The notes: generated from the letters alone by a model not told the origin. Positions 23,997 to 32,661 are shown, numbered from the stretch's first letter. The stretch: 64,000 nt of DNA from DAOQVR01 sp035341665 (GCA_035341665.1 DAOQVR010000012.1:1-64000); one strand, 5' to 3'. Numbers and translations: made by a program.

Positions 23997-25894
23997 GCGA
24001 CCGAAATCCCGCCCCGGCTGCACCCAATCGCGCACCTGCTGCCCCCCCGACGCGGGGTCCAAGGAGAGGCCCGGCCGGAGGCCATGGGCCGATGGCTATG
24101 ATGCGCGGCGAAAAGGCCCGCGACTTTCGCGGGACCATGCGCAGGCTGATCGCCTATCTCGGAGCCTACCGGCTCGCCATCCTCGGCACGATGATACTCG
24201 CCATCGGCTCGACGGTCTTTGCCATCATCGGCCCCAAGATCCTGGGCAGGGCGACCACTCGGCTGTTCGAGGGGGTTGTCGCTCAGGTCACGGGCACCGG
24301 CACGGGCATCGACTTTGAGTACATCGGCCGGATACTGCTCACCGTGCTGGTTTTGTACACGATTTCCGCCCTCTTCAGCTACGTGCAGGGCTGGATCATG
24401 GCCAACATCTCCAACAGTGTGGCCTATCGCTTCCGCAGGGACATAGCGGACAAGGTCAACCGGATGCCGTTCCGCTACTTTGACGGCACCAGCCACGGCG
24501 AGGTTCTATCGCGTCTCACCAACGACGTCGATACGGTCAGCCAGACGCTCAGCCAGAGCCTGTCTCAGATCATCACGTCGGTGGTCACAGTGATCGGCGT
24601 GCTCGTCATGATGCTCACCATCAGCTGGCAGATGACGTTGGCGGCGCTGCTCATCGTACCCGTCTCGATGGTCTTTATCACCTTCATCGTGAGCCGCTCG
24701 CAAAAGTACTTCAAGCAGCAGCAGGACTACCTGGGCCATGTCAACGGCCACGTCGAGGAGATGTACGGTGGACATGTGGTGATGAAGGCCTTCAACGGCG
24801 AGGAAGACAGCGTCCGGCGCTTCGACGGCCTCAACAACACCCTGTACGATTCCGCCTGGAAGTCCCAGTTCCTGTCGCTCTTGATGATGCCCATCATGAA
24901 CTTTATCGGGAACCTGGGCTACGTCGCTATCTGCGTCCTCGGTGCCGCCCTCGCGGCGCGCAACGCGATAACCGTCGGCGACATCCAGGCCTTCATCCAG
25001 TACGTCCGCTCCTTCACGCAGCCCATCACACAGATTGCCAACATCTCGAATGTCCTGCAGCAGACGGCCGCAGCGGCCGAGCGTGTCTTTGAGTTCCTGG
25101 CCGAGCCAGAAGAAACGCCCGATGTCGTGCACGGCGCGAGCCCTGAGCACATCCAGGGGCACGTCCAGTTCGATAACGTGAGGTTCGGCTACAGCCCGGA
25201 CAAGGTCGTGATCCGCGGTTTCTCCGCTGAGATCCGGCCTGGGCAGCGCGTGGCCATTGTGGGACGCACCGGGGCCGGCAAGACTACCATGGTCAAGCTG
25301 CTGATGCGCTTTTACGATGTGGACGCCGGCACTATCTTGATCGACGGCCACAATGTCAAGGAGTTCACCCGGGGCGACTTGCGCTGCATGTTCGGCATGG
25401 TGCTGCAGGATACCTGGCTCTTTAACGGCACGATCATGGAGAACATCCGCTACGGCGCACCCGGCGCGACCGACGAGCAGGTACACGCTGCCGCGCGGGC
25501 AGCTCGCGTAGATCACTTTGTCCGCACACTGCCCGAAGGCTATGGCCTCGTGCTGAACGAGGAGGCCAGCAACATCTCACAGGGCCAGAAGCAGCTCCTG
25601 ACGATCGCCCGCGCCATCCTGGTCGACCCGGCCATGCTCATCTTGGACGAGGCGACGAGCTCGGTCGATACCCGCACCGAGGTTCACATCCAGGAGGCCA
25701 TGCTGAACCTGATGAAGGACCGCACCAGCTTCATCATCGCGCACCGTCTCTCGACGATCCGCAACGCCGACCTGATCCTGGTCATGGACGAGGGAGACAT
25801 CGTCGAGCAGGGCACGCACGAGGACCTACTGGAGTGCGGCGGCTTCTACGCCGAGCTCTACAACAGCCAGTTCGAGATGGCCGGCGCCTCCTAG
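23993..25894 (+). CDS. ABC exporter half with consensus catalytic Glu
   Basis: The 633-residue partner starts with a Pro/Ala-rich tail (residues 1-35), then a six-helix domain and a nucleotide-binding domain. Walker A is GRTGAGKTT (about residue 424), the signature NISQGQKQLLTIARA (SQGQ instead of SGGQ), and Walker B MLILDEATSSVD with the catalytic Glu. The SQGQ signature plus canonical Glu, opposite an SGGQ partner with Asp, fits the asymmetric heterodimers. The ATG overlaps the upstream stop (ATGA). The gene is followed by the convergent S9 peptidase gene with only 19 nt between stops. Confidence 0.93.
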   Translation: MSDRNPAPAAPNRAPAAPPTRGPRRGPAGGHGPMAMMRGEKARDFRGTMRRLIAYLGAYRLAILGTMILAIGSTVFAIIGPKILGRATTRLFEGVVAQVTGTGTGIDFEYIGRILLTVLVLYTISALFSYVQGWIMANISNSVAYRFRRDIADKVNRMPFRYFDGTSHGEVLSRLTNDVDTVSQTLSQSLSQIITSVVTVIGVLVMMLTISWQMTLAALLIVPVSMVFITFIVSRSQKYFKQQQDYLGHVNGHVEEMYGGHVVMKAFNGEEDSVRRFDGLNNTLYDSAWKSQFLSLLMMPIMNFIGNLGYVAICVLGAALAARNAITVGDIQAFIQYVRSFTQPITQIANISNVLQQTAAAAERVFEFLAEPEETPDVVHGASPEHIQGHVQFDNVRFGYSPDKVVIRGFSAEIRPGQRVAIVGRTGAGKTTMVKLLMRFYDVDAGTILIDGHNVKEFTRGDLRCMFGMVLQDTWLFNGTIMENIRYGAPGATDEQVHAAARAARVDHFVRTLPEGYGLVLNEEASNISQGQKQLLTIARAILVDPAMLILDEATSSVDTRTEVHIQEAMLNLMKDRTSFIIAHRLSTIRNADLILVMDEGDIVEQGTHEDLLECGGFYAELYNSQFEMAGAS

Positions 25895-25913
25895 GCAGGG
25901 GCGTCGCCGGCCA

Positions 25914-28061
25914 TCACGCCCATTCCAGCTTCTCTCCCAGCAGGTAGTGGGAGAACCATGCCAGGTTCTGATGCATGATGGCATGGTTCTCCCGCGGCTT
26001 TGTTATCGGATGCGCCATGCCCGGGAAGGCGAACAGCTCCACCGCCACCCCCATCTCCTTGAGGCCGCGGTACAACTCCATCGCGTTCGTGAAAGGCACC
26101 CGCCGGTCTTCGGTTCCATGCTGGATCAGCATGGGTGTGTGGGCGTCGGCCAGGTTGGCGATCGGCGCCGTCTTGACGTAGAGGCTGCGGTCTCGGAAGG
26201 GCGAGCCGGAGAGATAGTCGGCTGTGAAGTCGGGGATGTCGTTGCTGATGTGGTATGTGTACCAGTCGGAGACGCCGGCGCCCACCGATACGGCCTTGAA
26301 GGCATCCGAGTGTAGCCCCGCAAAGGCAGAGATGTATCCGCCTTGCGACCAGCCCATGCAGCCCACCCGCTCCCTATCGACCCACCCCAGCGCGGCGAGA
26401 TGATCGATCGCGCTTTCCAGGTCCCACAGGTCGCCGATGCCCAGGTTGTTGACGTTCAGCTCGGCAAAGGCCTGCCCGCGCCCGATGGAGCCGCGATAGT
26501 TGGGCTTTAGGACGAGGAACCCCTTCTCGAGAAACTGCACCGTAGGGTAGTAGCCGCGCTCATCGATGCCCACCAGGACCTCCGGCTCGAACCACATCGG
26601 GCCGCCGTGCACGACGAACACCAGGGGGTACTGCCGCGTCGGGTCAAAGCCGGCCGGCTTGTACAGGATGCCTTCGATCTCAGTACCGTCGCGGCTGGTC
26701 CAGCGGATCGTCTCCAGAGTGCCCATCTCCCAGCCCATCACTGCCCTGCCAAAGCCGGTTAGCCTCTTCATCTCGTACGGCGCTCCGTCGCAACGCGGCT
26801 CCGCCAGGTACACTTCGGGAATGCTCCCTGCACTCACGCCCACGAGGGCGATCCGCCCGCCCTCCGACACGTGGAAGCAGTTCCAGATCGGCACCGGGAA
26901 GACCCCCTGCAGGTTGAGGCGCAGGAACGTGCCGTCGCCGACCAGGCGGAGCAGCGCCGTGCGTGTGCTCTCTGGGCAGACGGCATACTGGCCTCTTTCC
27001 ACCCAGTGGGTCTCCAGCAGCTCCTGGTCGACCGCCTCCGAGACGTTGTGCATGGCTGCCAGGAAGGACGCCGGATCGGGTGCTGCCAAGGCAGCGTGCG
27101 TGTCCACCAGCCAAAGGTCCGTGCGCGTGAACATCTTGTCGTCGCGTGCCTGGTAGAGCACCGCCAGCCGGCGGCCGTCAGGCGAGATGTCGGTCAGTGA
27201 TGCGGCTCGGGGTAGCTGCAGGCGCGTGATCTGCCCCAAGTAGGAAGTGTCCTCCTCGGGAGGCTGCGCCTCCGACTTGCCCTTGTCGGCGCCTTCCTTG
27301 CCGTCCTTCTTCTTGGCCGCCTCCCGCCGCAGGTGCTCGACCAGCGCCGCTCTCGCGTCAAGACGGATGCAGTAGGCGCGGGTCTCGCGCAGGTACACTA
27401 GGTCCTCGCGCGTCCAGGTGTTGAAGTAGACGGCGTCGCCTGTCGGCGAGGGTATCACCTGCCGGATGGCTAGTCGCTCCCCGAGCAGGCGGCTCAGCTC
27501 GATGACGGGCGGCACGAGATCCTTGGCTTCGTCCTCACTCGACCTCTTGAGGCGAGCCTGGTGGGCACGCAGCTCTTCGAGCCCTACGTAGTAAAGGGCG
27601 GACGTGCTCTCCTCCTTCTCCATATGCGCGTATGTGCCAAAGCGCTCCTTGCGGGCCTTGTCCTCACTGCGCTCGGAGTTGCTCGCCCGGCACACAATCC
27701 CGCCGGCGAATGGCGCAAACCACTCTACCCCAGTCTTGTGGTCGGTCACCTGCCATCCATCGCCCGTCAACCCCTCATAGAGCCAGACTTGGGCGGTCTC
27801 GCCCTGCTTCAGCAGCAGAGCGAGGGTCTGGTCGTCCAGCCACTCCATCTGCTGTGTGCTGCCGGAGCGGTGGATCGGGCGCGTGGTGCCGGCCTCCAGG
27901 TCGTGGACGTGGCAGATTGTCTCGTAGCGATTCTCCCGCCAGTGGGTGGTCCGGATGGCGATGGCTACGCGCTTTCCCCCGGGCGAGATGCGCACGCCGG
28001 TGGGCGCCTCGAGCTGGACCATCTCCCTCAGGGTGGGGTGGTAGGGCGTGTCTTGGGTCAT
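25914..28061 (-). CDS. S9-family prolyl oligopeptidase-like peptidase
   Basis: The 715-residue enzyme has an N-terminal beta-propeller (about 30-440) and a C-terminal alpha/beta-hydrolase. The nucleophile lies in GCMGWSQGGY (Ser about 572), the Asp in QHGTEDRRVPF and the His in FPGMAHPI. Such peptidases (dipeptidyl-peptidase/acylaminoacyl-peptidase group) cleave short peptides. No signal peptide is visible, so it is probably cytoplasmic. A charged linker (AAKKKDGKEGADKGKSEA) interrupts the propeller. ATG at 28061 was chosen for its AAGGGAG site about 10 nt upstream. A ferredoxin gene ends 50 nt upstream on the same strand. Confidence 0.92.
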   Translation of the reverse strand: MTQDTPYHPTLREMVQLEAPTGVRISPGGKRVAIAIRTTHWRENRYETICHVHDLEAGTTRPIHRSGSTQQMEWLDDQTLALLLKQGETAQVWLYEGLTGDGWQVTDHKTGVEWFAPFAGGIVCRASNSERSEDKARKERFGTYAHMEKEESTSALYYVGLEELRAHQARLKRSSEDEAKDLVPPVIELSRLLGERLAIRQVIPSPTGDAVYFNTWTREDLVYLRETRAYCIRLDARAALVEHLRREAAKKKDGKEGADKGKSEAQPPEEDTSYLGQITRLQLPRAASLTDISPDGRRLAVLYQARDDKMFTRTDLWLVDTHAALAAPDPASFLAAMHNVSEAVDQELLETHWVERGQYAVCPESTRTALLRLVGDGTFLRLNLQGVFPVPIWNCFHVSEGGRIALVGVSAGSIPEVYLAEPRCDGAPYEMKRLTGFGRAVMGWEMGTLETIRWTSRDGTEIEGILYKPAGFDPTRQYPLVFVVHGGPMWFEPEVLVGIDERGYYPTVQFLEKGFLVLKPNYRGSIGRGQAFAELNVNNLGIGDLWDLESAIDHLAALGWVDRERVGCMGWSQGGYISAFAGLHSDAFKAVSVGAGVSDWYTYHISNDIPDFTADYLSGSPFRDRSLYVKTAPIANLADAHTPMLIQHGTEDRRVPFTNAMELYRGLKEMGVAVELFAFPGMAHPITKPRENHAIMHQNLAWFSHYLLGEKLEWA

Positions 28062-28111
28062 AGAATAGTTCTCCCTTGGATGCATGCGGGACGTGAGCCG
28101 ACCTTTGCCTG

Positions 28112-28342
28112 TTAGTGCCACAGGCCGGCGGCCGCCGGCTGCGTCTCGCGGGCGACAAGCGTGATGGCGTCATTGGGACAGGCGGCGCGGCACACGCCGC
28201 AGCCGAAGCACAGGGCGGGCTCGACGGCCACGCTCTGCTGCTCCGTGGCCGAGAGCCTCGCATGCAGCAGATCCGCGCTGTAGTTCTTCATCTCGAGGTA
28301 CCACGTCTTGCCCTCGCCGTGCTTGGTGCAGAACTCACACAT
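28112..28342 (-). CDS. Short 4Fe-4S protein with CxxC N-terminus
   Basis: The 76-residue protein starts MCEFCTKHGEGKTWYLEMKN and ends with a single ferredoxin motif CFGCGVCRAACP (about residues 45-56) followed by NDAITLVARET and a C-terminal AAAGLWH. From memory, a larger family of about 250-residue 4Fe-4S proteins has the same beginning and the same end, with a longer middle containing further cysteines; here the middle appears to be missing. It could be a natural short form or an internally deleted gene; the frame is intact. The start overlaps the stop of the adenylyltransferase gene by 8 nt, and AGGAGAGG lies 4 nt before the ATG. Confidence 0.7.
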   Translation of the reverse strand: MCEFCTKHGEGKTWYLEMKNYSADLLHARLSATEQQSVAVEPALCFGCGVCRAACPNDAITLVARETQPAAAGLWH

Positions 28343-29252
28343 CGGTCCTCTCCTTGGCCTGGAAGCTCTCCAGGCTCGTCGCGCCAGGGCCCAGGCGGCG
28401 CACTTTCTGCAAGTGGGCCACCGTCCTCCGGTCCAGGTCGTGTGGATACGCGTAGCCCAGCCGCTCGCCGACCTCGACGGCAGCTCTTCGGAAGAGCGCT
28501 ATCGCGCGGAACATGGCTTCCCAGTTCTCCTCAAGGCTGGCCCCTGCGTAGGTGGACTCCAGCTCGGTCCACAGCTCGGGGCGCAGCCAGGACCGCAGCC
28601 GGCGGCCGTGGGGCCCCGGCTTGCAGGTCCAGCCACAATCGATCTCCGCCAGCCACACCAATATCGGGATGAGGTTCTCCTGTTTCAGGGTGCCGTCCAG
28701 GATGTGTTTGGCCGCGATCAAATCGTCGCGCCACAGGTACTTGGCAACATACGTTGCCTCGTGAAACAGCAGCTCGACTCTTGTCAGGTACTCCCCTTCG
28801 GTCGGGGGCACCGGGATGTAGCCCCGGTACGTCGGCGGCTGAAGGGAAGCGGTGAGGCGGTCCTTGTCGAGCAGCACGCGGTACCCCGCGTCGAGCTCAA
28901 CTGGCAACTCTGGAGTTGCTGCGACTTGCTGGAGGAGTCCCACAGGCCACAGACAGAAGTCAATCTTGAGCCCGCTCTCGTACTGGGTGACATAACACGA
29001 GGTCTCGAAGCCGCCCTCATCGCTCAGCGGGTCCCGGTACAGCACCAGCACACGCCCGAACGCCTCCAGCCACTCACGCGACTCGAAGAAGGGACGCACT
29101 TCGGTGAGGGCCAGGATTACGTCATAGTCAGAAAGCAAGTCCACCGGGGCGCCGGGGGTCGCCCGCGAGCTGGTCAGCACCATGGCCCGGACACGCGGCT
29201 CATGCTCTGCCCAATCGATCAGGCGCTCAATCACCTGCTCTTGGTTGCTCAT
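28335..29252 (-). CDS. Aminoglycoside 6-adenylyltransferase-like (AadK/ANT(6) family)
   Basis: The 305-residue protein fits the streptomycin 6-adenylyltransferase family in length and layout. The N-terminal nucleotidyltransferase motif MVLTSSRATPG..SDYDVILAL holds the metal-binding Asp pair. KIDFCLWP gives the third acidic residue, and the C-terminal helical half holds CGWTCKPGPHGRRL. Family members AMP-ylate streptomycin, but chromosomal homologues may have other substrates, so resistance is not established. The ATG at 29252 has GGGAG about 10 nt upstream. Its own promoter lies at 29307-29335. It overlaps the small ferredoxin gene by 8 nt, so the two are probably co-transcribed. Confidence 0.82.
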   Translation of the reverse strand: MSNQEQVIERLIDWAEHEPRVRAMVLTSSRATPGAPVDLLSDYDVILALTEVRPFFESREWLEAFGRVLVLYRDPLSDEGGFETSCYVTQYESGLKIDFCLWPVGLLQQVAATPELPVELDAGYRVLLDKDRLTASLQPPTYRGYIPVPPTEGEYLTRVELLFHEATYVAKYLWRDDLIAAKHILDGTLKQENLIPILVWLAEIDCGWTCKPGPHGRRLRSWLRPELWTELESTYAGASLEENWEAMFRAIALFRRAAVEVGERLGYAYPHDLDRRTVAHLQKVRRLGPGATSLESFQAKERTDV

Positions 29253-29306
29253 GCGACTCTGGCTCCCGTGTATGGGACTTGCCCGTACGCACTCCCAAGC
29301 AGCGAG

Positions 29307-29335
29307 ATCATACCGCAGGTCCGGTGCCTTGGCAA
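29307..29335 (-). promoter_or_regulatory. Promoter of the adenylyltransferase-ferredoxin unit
   Basis: Minus-strand TTGCCA (29335-29330) and TATGAT (29312-29307) with a 17-bp spacer; start expected about 48 nt before the ATG at 29252. Confidence 0.75.
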
Positions 29336-29582
29336 GGCGGCGCGAGAGTGCCGAGAGTGCGCATTCCGGCAAGGTGGGATAGTCGTTTCTCGGATTCCGG
29401 GCATCTCGGATAGTACCCTGAAAATCATGGCAGAGTGTCAGAGCTCGACGACCCGCCGCACGCCGGGACCTGCGTGGTCAAGTCCTGGCCGTGACTGAGT
29501 CCCGATCTCAGGTGGCGCAATCCATCGTCATGGGGCGGCTCTCCCTACCCGCCCGAAGCTCCACAGCCGCTGGCGATTGCGC

Positions 29583-29611
29583 TTGACGACCCTCCGGTTG
29601 TGTGCCATACT
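29583..29611 (+). promoter_or_regulatory. Promoter of the SagB-type gene
   Basis: TTGACG (29583-29588) and CATACT (29606-29611) with a 17-bp spacer; AAGGAGG follows at 29618-29624. Confidence 0.7.
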
Positions 29612-29634
29612 GGGCACAAGGAGGCGCATTGATC

Positions 29635-30393
29635 ATGATCCACGAGGGACACCACGCCGGGCGATCGTTCCTGAAGGACTCGATCCGCCGGCAAGTCGAT
29701 TTCTCTCAGACCGAGCAGAGCCGAGGGCTGCCGCCCCCACCCCTTCAGGCCCCGTGCCCGGCGAACGTGCCCCGTGTTGACCTGCCCGAAGGCCGCGCCG
29801 CGCTGGCGCACCTTGCCGCTCTGCCTGTGGGAGAGGCAATCGCCCGGCGCGAGAGCGTTCGCGTATTTGGCCCGGCCCCTCTCACGCTGGAGCAGCTCTC
29901 GGCGCTGGTCTGGGCCGTGCAGGGGGTGCGCCGTGTGATGGGCCCGGCCGTGGCGCTCCGCAGCGTGCCCTCGGCCGGCGCCCGCCACTCCTTTGAAACC
30001 TACCTCGCAGTGAGCCGCGTTGAGGGTCTGCCGCCCGGGCTCTACCGGTACCTGCCCTTTGACGGGCAGCTCGCCCAGATGGCCCTCGATCCCCAGATCG
30101 GGCGCCGCGCGGCGGCGGCCTGCCTGGGGCAGGCCTTTGTCACGCGCGCGGCGGTCACCTTCTTCTGGACCGCGATCCCGGCGCGGATGGAGTGGCGCTA
30201 CGACCTGGCCGCATACAAAGTGATCGCCCTCGATGCCGGTCATGTCTGCCAGAACCTGTACCTCGCCTGCGAGAGCATCGGGCTGGGCACCTGTGCGATT
30301 GCCGCGTACGACCAGGAGGCCTGCGATGTCCTGCTCGGCGTGGATGGACAGGACGAGTTCACGCTGTATATCGCTCCGGTGGGAGTGCGCTAG
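29635..30393 (+). CDS. SagB/ThcOx-type nitroreductase-fold oxidoreductase
   Basis: The 252-residue protein is an FMN-dependent nitroreductase of SagB type. The marker RESVRVFGPAPLTLEQLSAL (about residues 71-90) is followed by RSVPSAGARHSFETYL, GLYRYLP and a C-terminal LYLACESIGLGTC segment. The N-terminus (RSFLKDSIRRQVDFSQTEQS) is typical of stand-alone SagB-family proteins. SagB enzymes oxidise azolines in thiazole/oxazole-modified peptides, but no cyclodehydratase or precursor is nearby, so another small-molecule oxidation or reduction is as likely. ATG at 29635 is placed 10 nt after AAGGAGG. The gene is monocistronic and ends at a strong hairpin. Confidence 0.87.
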   Translation: MIHEGHHAGRSFLKDSIRRQVDFSQTEQSRGLPPPPLQAPCPANVPRVDLPEGRAALAHLAALPVGEAIARRESVRVFGPAPLTLEQLSALVWAVQGVRRVMGPAVALRSVPSAGARHSFETYLAVSRVEGLPPGLYRYLPFDGQLAQMALDPQIGRRAAAACLGQAFVTRAAVTFFWTAIPARMEWRYDLAAYKVIALDAGHVCQNLYLACESIGLGTCAIAAYDQEACDVLLGVDGQDEFTLYIAPVGVR

Positions 30394-30445
30394 GCGCAGT
30401 GGCGCTCGCCTCTCGGTGAATCGCGTCGGTGTCAACAGGCGCGAA

Positions 30446-30473
30446 CGAGCCCTCCTCGTGCGAGGAGGGCTCG
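30446..30473. terminator. Hairpin between convergent SagB and OYE genes
   Basis: CGAGCCCTCCTCG (30446-30458) and its exact complement (30461-30473) form a near loop-less 12-13-bp stem. The plus-strand tail CCTTGCTTCAT is only moderately T-rich, so termination is likely but not certain. Confidence 0.65.
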
Positions 30474-30513
30474 CCTTGCTTCATACGGCCGATTCGCCCT
30501 GACGGCGGAAGCG

Positions 30514-32406
30514 CTAGCTCAGGGTGTATCCCAGCTTGCTGCCGGCGACGACGGCGTCCTTGATCTTGCCTGCGCGCTCCGAATCGCCGATGTTGTACAC
30601 ACGCTCAAAGCGCCCCCGGACGGCAGTGTATAGCGCCGGGTTCGGCCTGACGCCGACGGCCAGGATCACGAGGTCCGCCGGCATCGTGGAGGTCTGGCCA
30701 GTGGCCACATCCTCGACGAGGATCTCCCCATCCCTTATCTCAAGCAGCTTGCAGCCCATGGCGATCTTGACGCCCTTGTACTGTGCCTTGCCCTGGACGA
30801 GCAGCACGTCGTAGGTCAAGGTCAGCGGGTCCGGCGGCGGCAGCATGTCGATGACCGTCACGCTGTTGCCCTTCTCGACATACAGCTCGCCCGCCTCGAC
30901 GCCCGTCAGGCCGGCCCCGACGACTACGACGCTCTTGCCGGTGAGCGCGGGTGGTCTCCTGAGCAGCTCGCGCACCTCGACGGCGTGCGGCTTCTCGATG
31001 CCCGGCACCTTGGGGATGATTGGCTCGGAGCCGGTAGCCGTGATGACGGTATACGGCGCAAGGGCCTCGATCACCTCCACCGTAGCCTCGGTGTTCAGGC
31101 GAACCTCGATGCCCAGTCTCTTGATCTGCTTCTGATAGTACTCAAGCGTCCAGTTCAGCTTCTGTTTGTCGGGCGGGTTCTTGCCGAGGCAGATCATGCC
31201 GCCAATCTCGGACGCCGCTTCGAACAAGGTCACCTTGAAGCCGCGTTCTGCGAGCGTCACCCCTGCTTCGAGGCCGGCGGGCCCGGCGCCGACGATCGCG
31301 ATCCGGCGGCCGTTGCCGTCTTTCACCAGGGGCGTCTTCTCCGTCTCGCGAAGTCCCCACGGGTTGACCGTGCAGCCGGCCGTACCGGGCGGGAAGTAGT
31401 CGAAGCAGCCGTGGCAGGAGACGCAATAGCGCAGCTCGTCCTCGCGCCCCGAGGCAATCTTGTTGACCCACTCGGGCTCGGCGAAGAGGCCGCGGCCGAT
31501 CCCGACCATGTCGCACTTGCCATCCCGCAAGAGCTGCTCGGCGAACTCGGGGTGGCGCAGGCTGTCCGTTGCGGCCACCGGGATCGACACCGCGGCCTTG
31601 ACGGCCTGGGCAAAGGGTACCTTCCATCCTTCGGGCTGCTCGCCGCCGGCTGACATGCCGGTGATCAGCGTGCCTGAGCCGCCACCGCTGACGACAAGCA
31701 GCGAAACACCGGCGCGCTCCAGGTAGGGCGCCGCCTCTGCTGCCATCTCAGGCGTAATGCCGCCTTCGACAAAGTCACAGCCCTGGAACTTGCAGGATAT
31801 GGGCCAGTCATCCCCTCCTGCCTTCCTGTAGAGCGCGACCACTTCGAGTGGGAAGCGCAGCCGATTCTCCAGGCTGCCGCCATACTCGTCGGTCCTCTTG
31901 TTGTAGTAGGGGCTGAAGAACTGCGCAAAGATGTAGTTGTGCGCCAGGTGCAGCTCGATGCCATCGGCGCCGGCGGCCTTCACGCGCTTCGCCGCTTCGT
32001 AGAAAAGCTCCCGCTGGTGTTGCATCTCTTCACGAGTCAGCTGATGGACGGACTTGGGCGTCTTTCCCGGGTTGTAGGCGATCTCCCCTGGGTTCCATGG
32101 CTGGAAAAAGATCTTGGCGCCTTCCTGGTGCACTGCGTCGACGAGCCGTCGCAGGCCTGGGATGAACTTGTCGTCGTACAGGCCGGGCTGAAGCGGGAGT
32201 GTGGACGGCCACTCTGGATCGACCACCATGGCCCCGGGGACGATCAGGCCCACACCGCCGGCCGCAAGATTTCGGTAGTAGGCGACCTGCCGGTCTGTGA
32301 CAAAGCCCTGTGGGTCACTCAGGTACTTGGCCATGGCCAAGTAGACGACCCGATTCCTGATCTCGATGCTGCCGACCTTGATCGGCGTCAGTAGCTTGTA
32401 CGTCAT
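30514..32406 (-). CDS. Old Yellow Enzyme/2,4-dienoyl-CoA reductase-type Fe-S flavoprotein
   Basis: The 630-residue enzyme has an FMN-binding TIM barrel (about 1-330; LLTPIKVGSIEIRNRVV, DGIELHLAHNYIFAQFFSP) and a cysteine cluster CVSCHGCFDYFPPGTAGC (about 335-352). A FAD/NAD(P) domain follows (GAGPAGLEAG about residue 385; VVGAGLTGVEAGEL about 530). Family members reduce enoyl or dienoyl bonds with NADPH via FMN, an Fe-S cluster and FAD. The cysteine spacing here is x2-x2-x10, slightly different from the usual x2-x3-x11. The ATG at 32406 has GAGAGGAAG about 4 nt upstream. A promoter lies at 32471-32499. Confidence 0.9.
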   Translation of the reverse strand: MTYKLLTPIKVGSIEIRNRVVYLAMAKYLSDPQGFVTDRQVAYYRNLAAGGVGLIVPGAMVVDPEWPSTLPLQPGLYDDKFIPGLRRLVDAVHQEGAKIFFQPWNPGEIAYNPGKTPKSVHQLTREEMQHQRELFYEAAKRVKAAGADGIELHLAHNYIFAQFFSPYYNKRTDEYGGSLENRLRFPLEVVALYRKAGGDDWPISCKFQGCDFVEGGITPEMAAEAAPYLERAGVSLLVVSGGGSGTLITGMSAGGEQPEGWKVPFAQAVKAAVSIPVAATDSLRHPEFAEQLLRDGKCDMVGIGRGLFAEPEWVNKIASGREDELRYCVSCHGCFDYFPPGTAGCTVNPWGLRETEKTPLVKDGNGRRIAIVGAGPAGLEAGVTLAERGFKVTLFEAASEIGGMICLGKNPPDKQKLNWTLEYYQKQIKRLGIEVRLNTEATVEVIEALAPYTVITATGSEPIIPKVPGIEKPHAVEVRELLRRPPALTGKSVVVVGAGLTGVEAGELYVEKGNSVTVIDMLPPPDPLTLTYDVLLVQGKAQYKGVKIAMGCKLLEIRDGEILVEDVATGQTSTMPADLVILAVGVRPNPALYTAVRGRFERVYNIGDSERAGKIKDAVVAGSKLGYTLS

Positions 32407-32470
32407 GCGCTTCCTCTCTTTCGGCTCTTGTTGTGCGGTATGAAGCATGTGCAGTATCCGCCAACCGGAC

Positions 32471-32499
32471 ACTATACGGCATCGCCGTGCCGTACACAA
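32471..32499 (-). promoter_or_regulatory. Promoter of the OYE-type gene
   Basis: Minus-strand TTGTGT (32499-32494) and TATAGT (32476-32471) with a 17-bp spacer. Confidence 0.65.
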
Positions 32500-32565
32500 G
32501 GCCCCAACGGCCACTCCTGCGTGGCCCAACGGGCTATCTTTCGGTAGCTCTTTCGGCCAAGCACC

Positions 32566-32594
32566 TTGACACCGCTCCGGAGCTGTGCAAGAAT
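32566..32594 (+). promoter_or_regulatory. Promoter of the acyltransferase gene
   Basis: TTGACA (32566-32571) and AAGAAT (32589-32594) with a 17-bp spacer; the -35 is perfect and the -10 departs at the first base. Confidence 0.55.
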
Positions 32595-32661
32595 GTGCCT
32601 GCACCACTGCTGGATGCGGGCAAGTGCGCCGCCAGACTCACAGGGGGAAGGAGAGAGGTTC

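Larger units (their letters stand above)
29253..29634. other. 382-bp divergent intergenic region
   Basis: It contains the minus-strand promoter at 29307-29335 and the plus-strand promoter at 29583-29611. Between them I see only a short direct repeat (GAGAGTGC at 29343 and 29353) and no gene. Confidence 0.6.

Noticed and set aside
28112..28400. Possible selenoprotein readthrough near the ferredoxin and other Fe-S or redox genes, prompted by tRNA-Sec
   Set aside because: The stop codons I checked at the redox genes were not followed by conserved family sequence in frame, and no SECIS-like hairpin was evident.
29260..29600. Possible small gene between the adenylyltransferase and SagB genes
   Set aside because: No frame has a plausible start with a ribosome-binding site; the stretch is accounted for by two divergent promoters.
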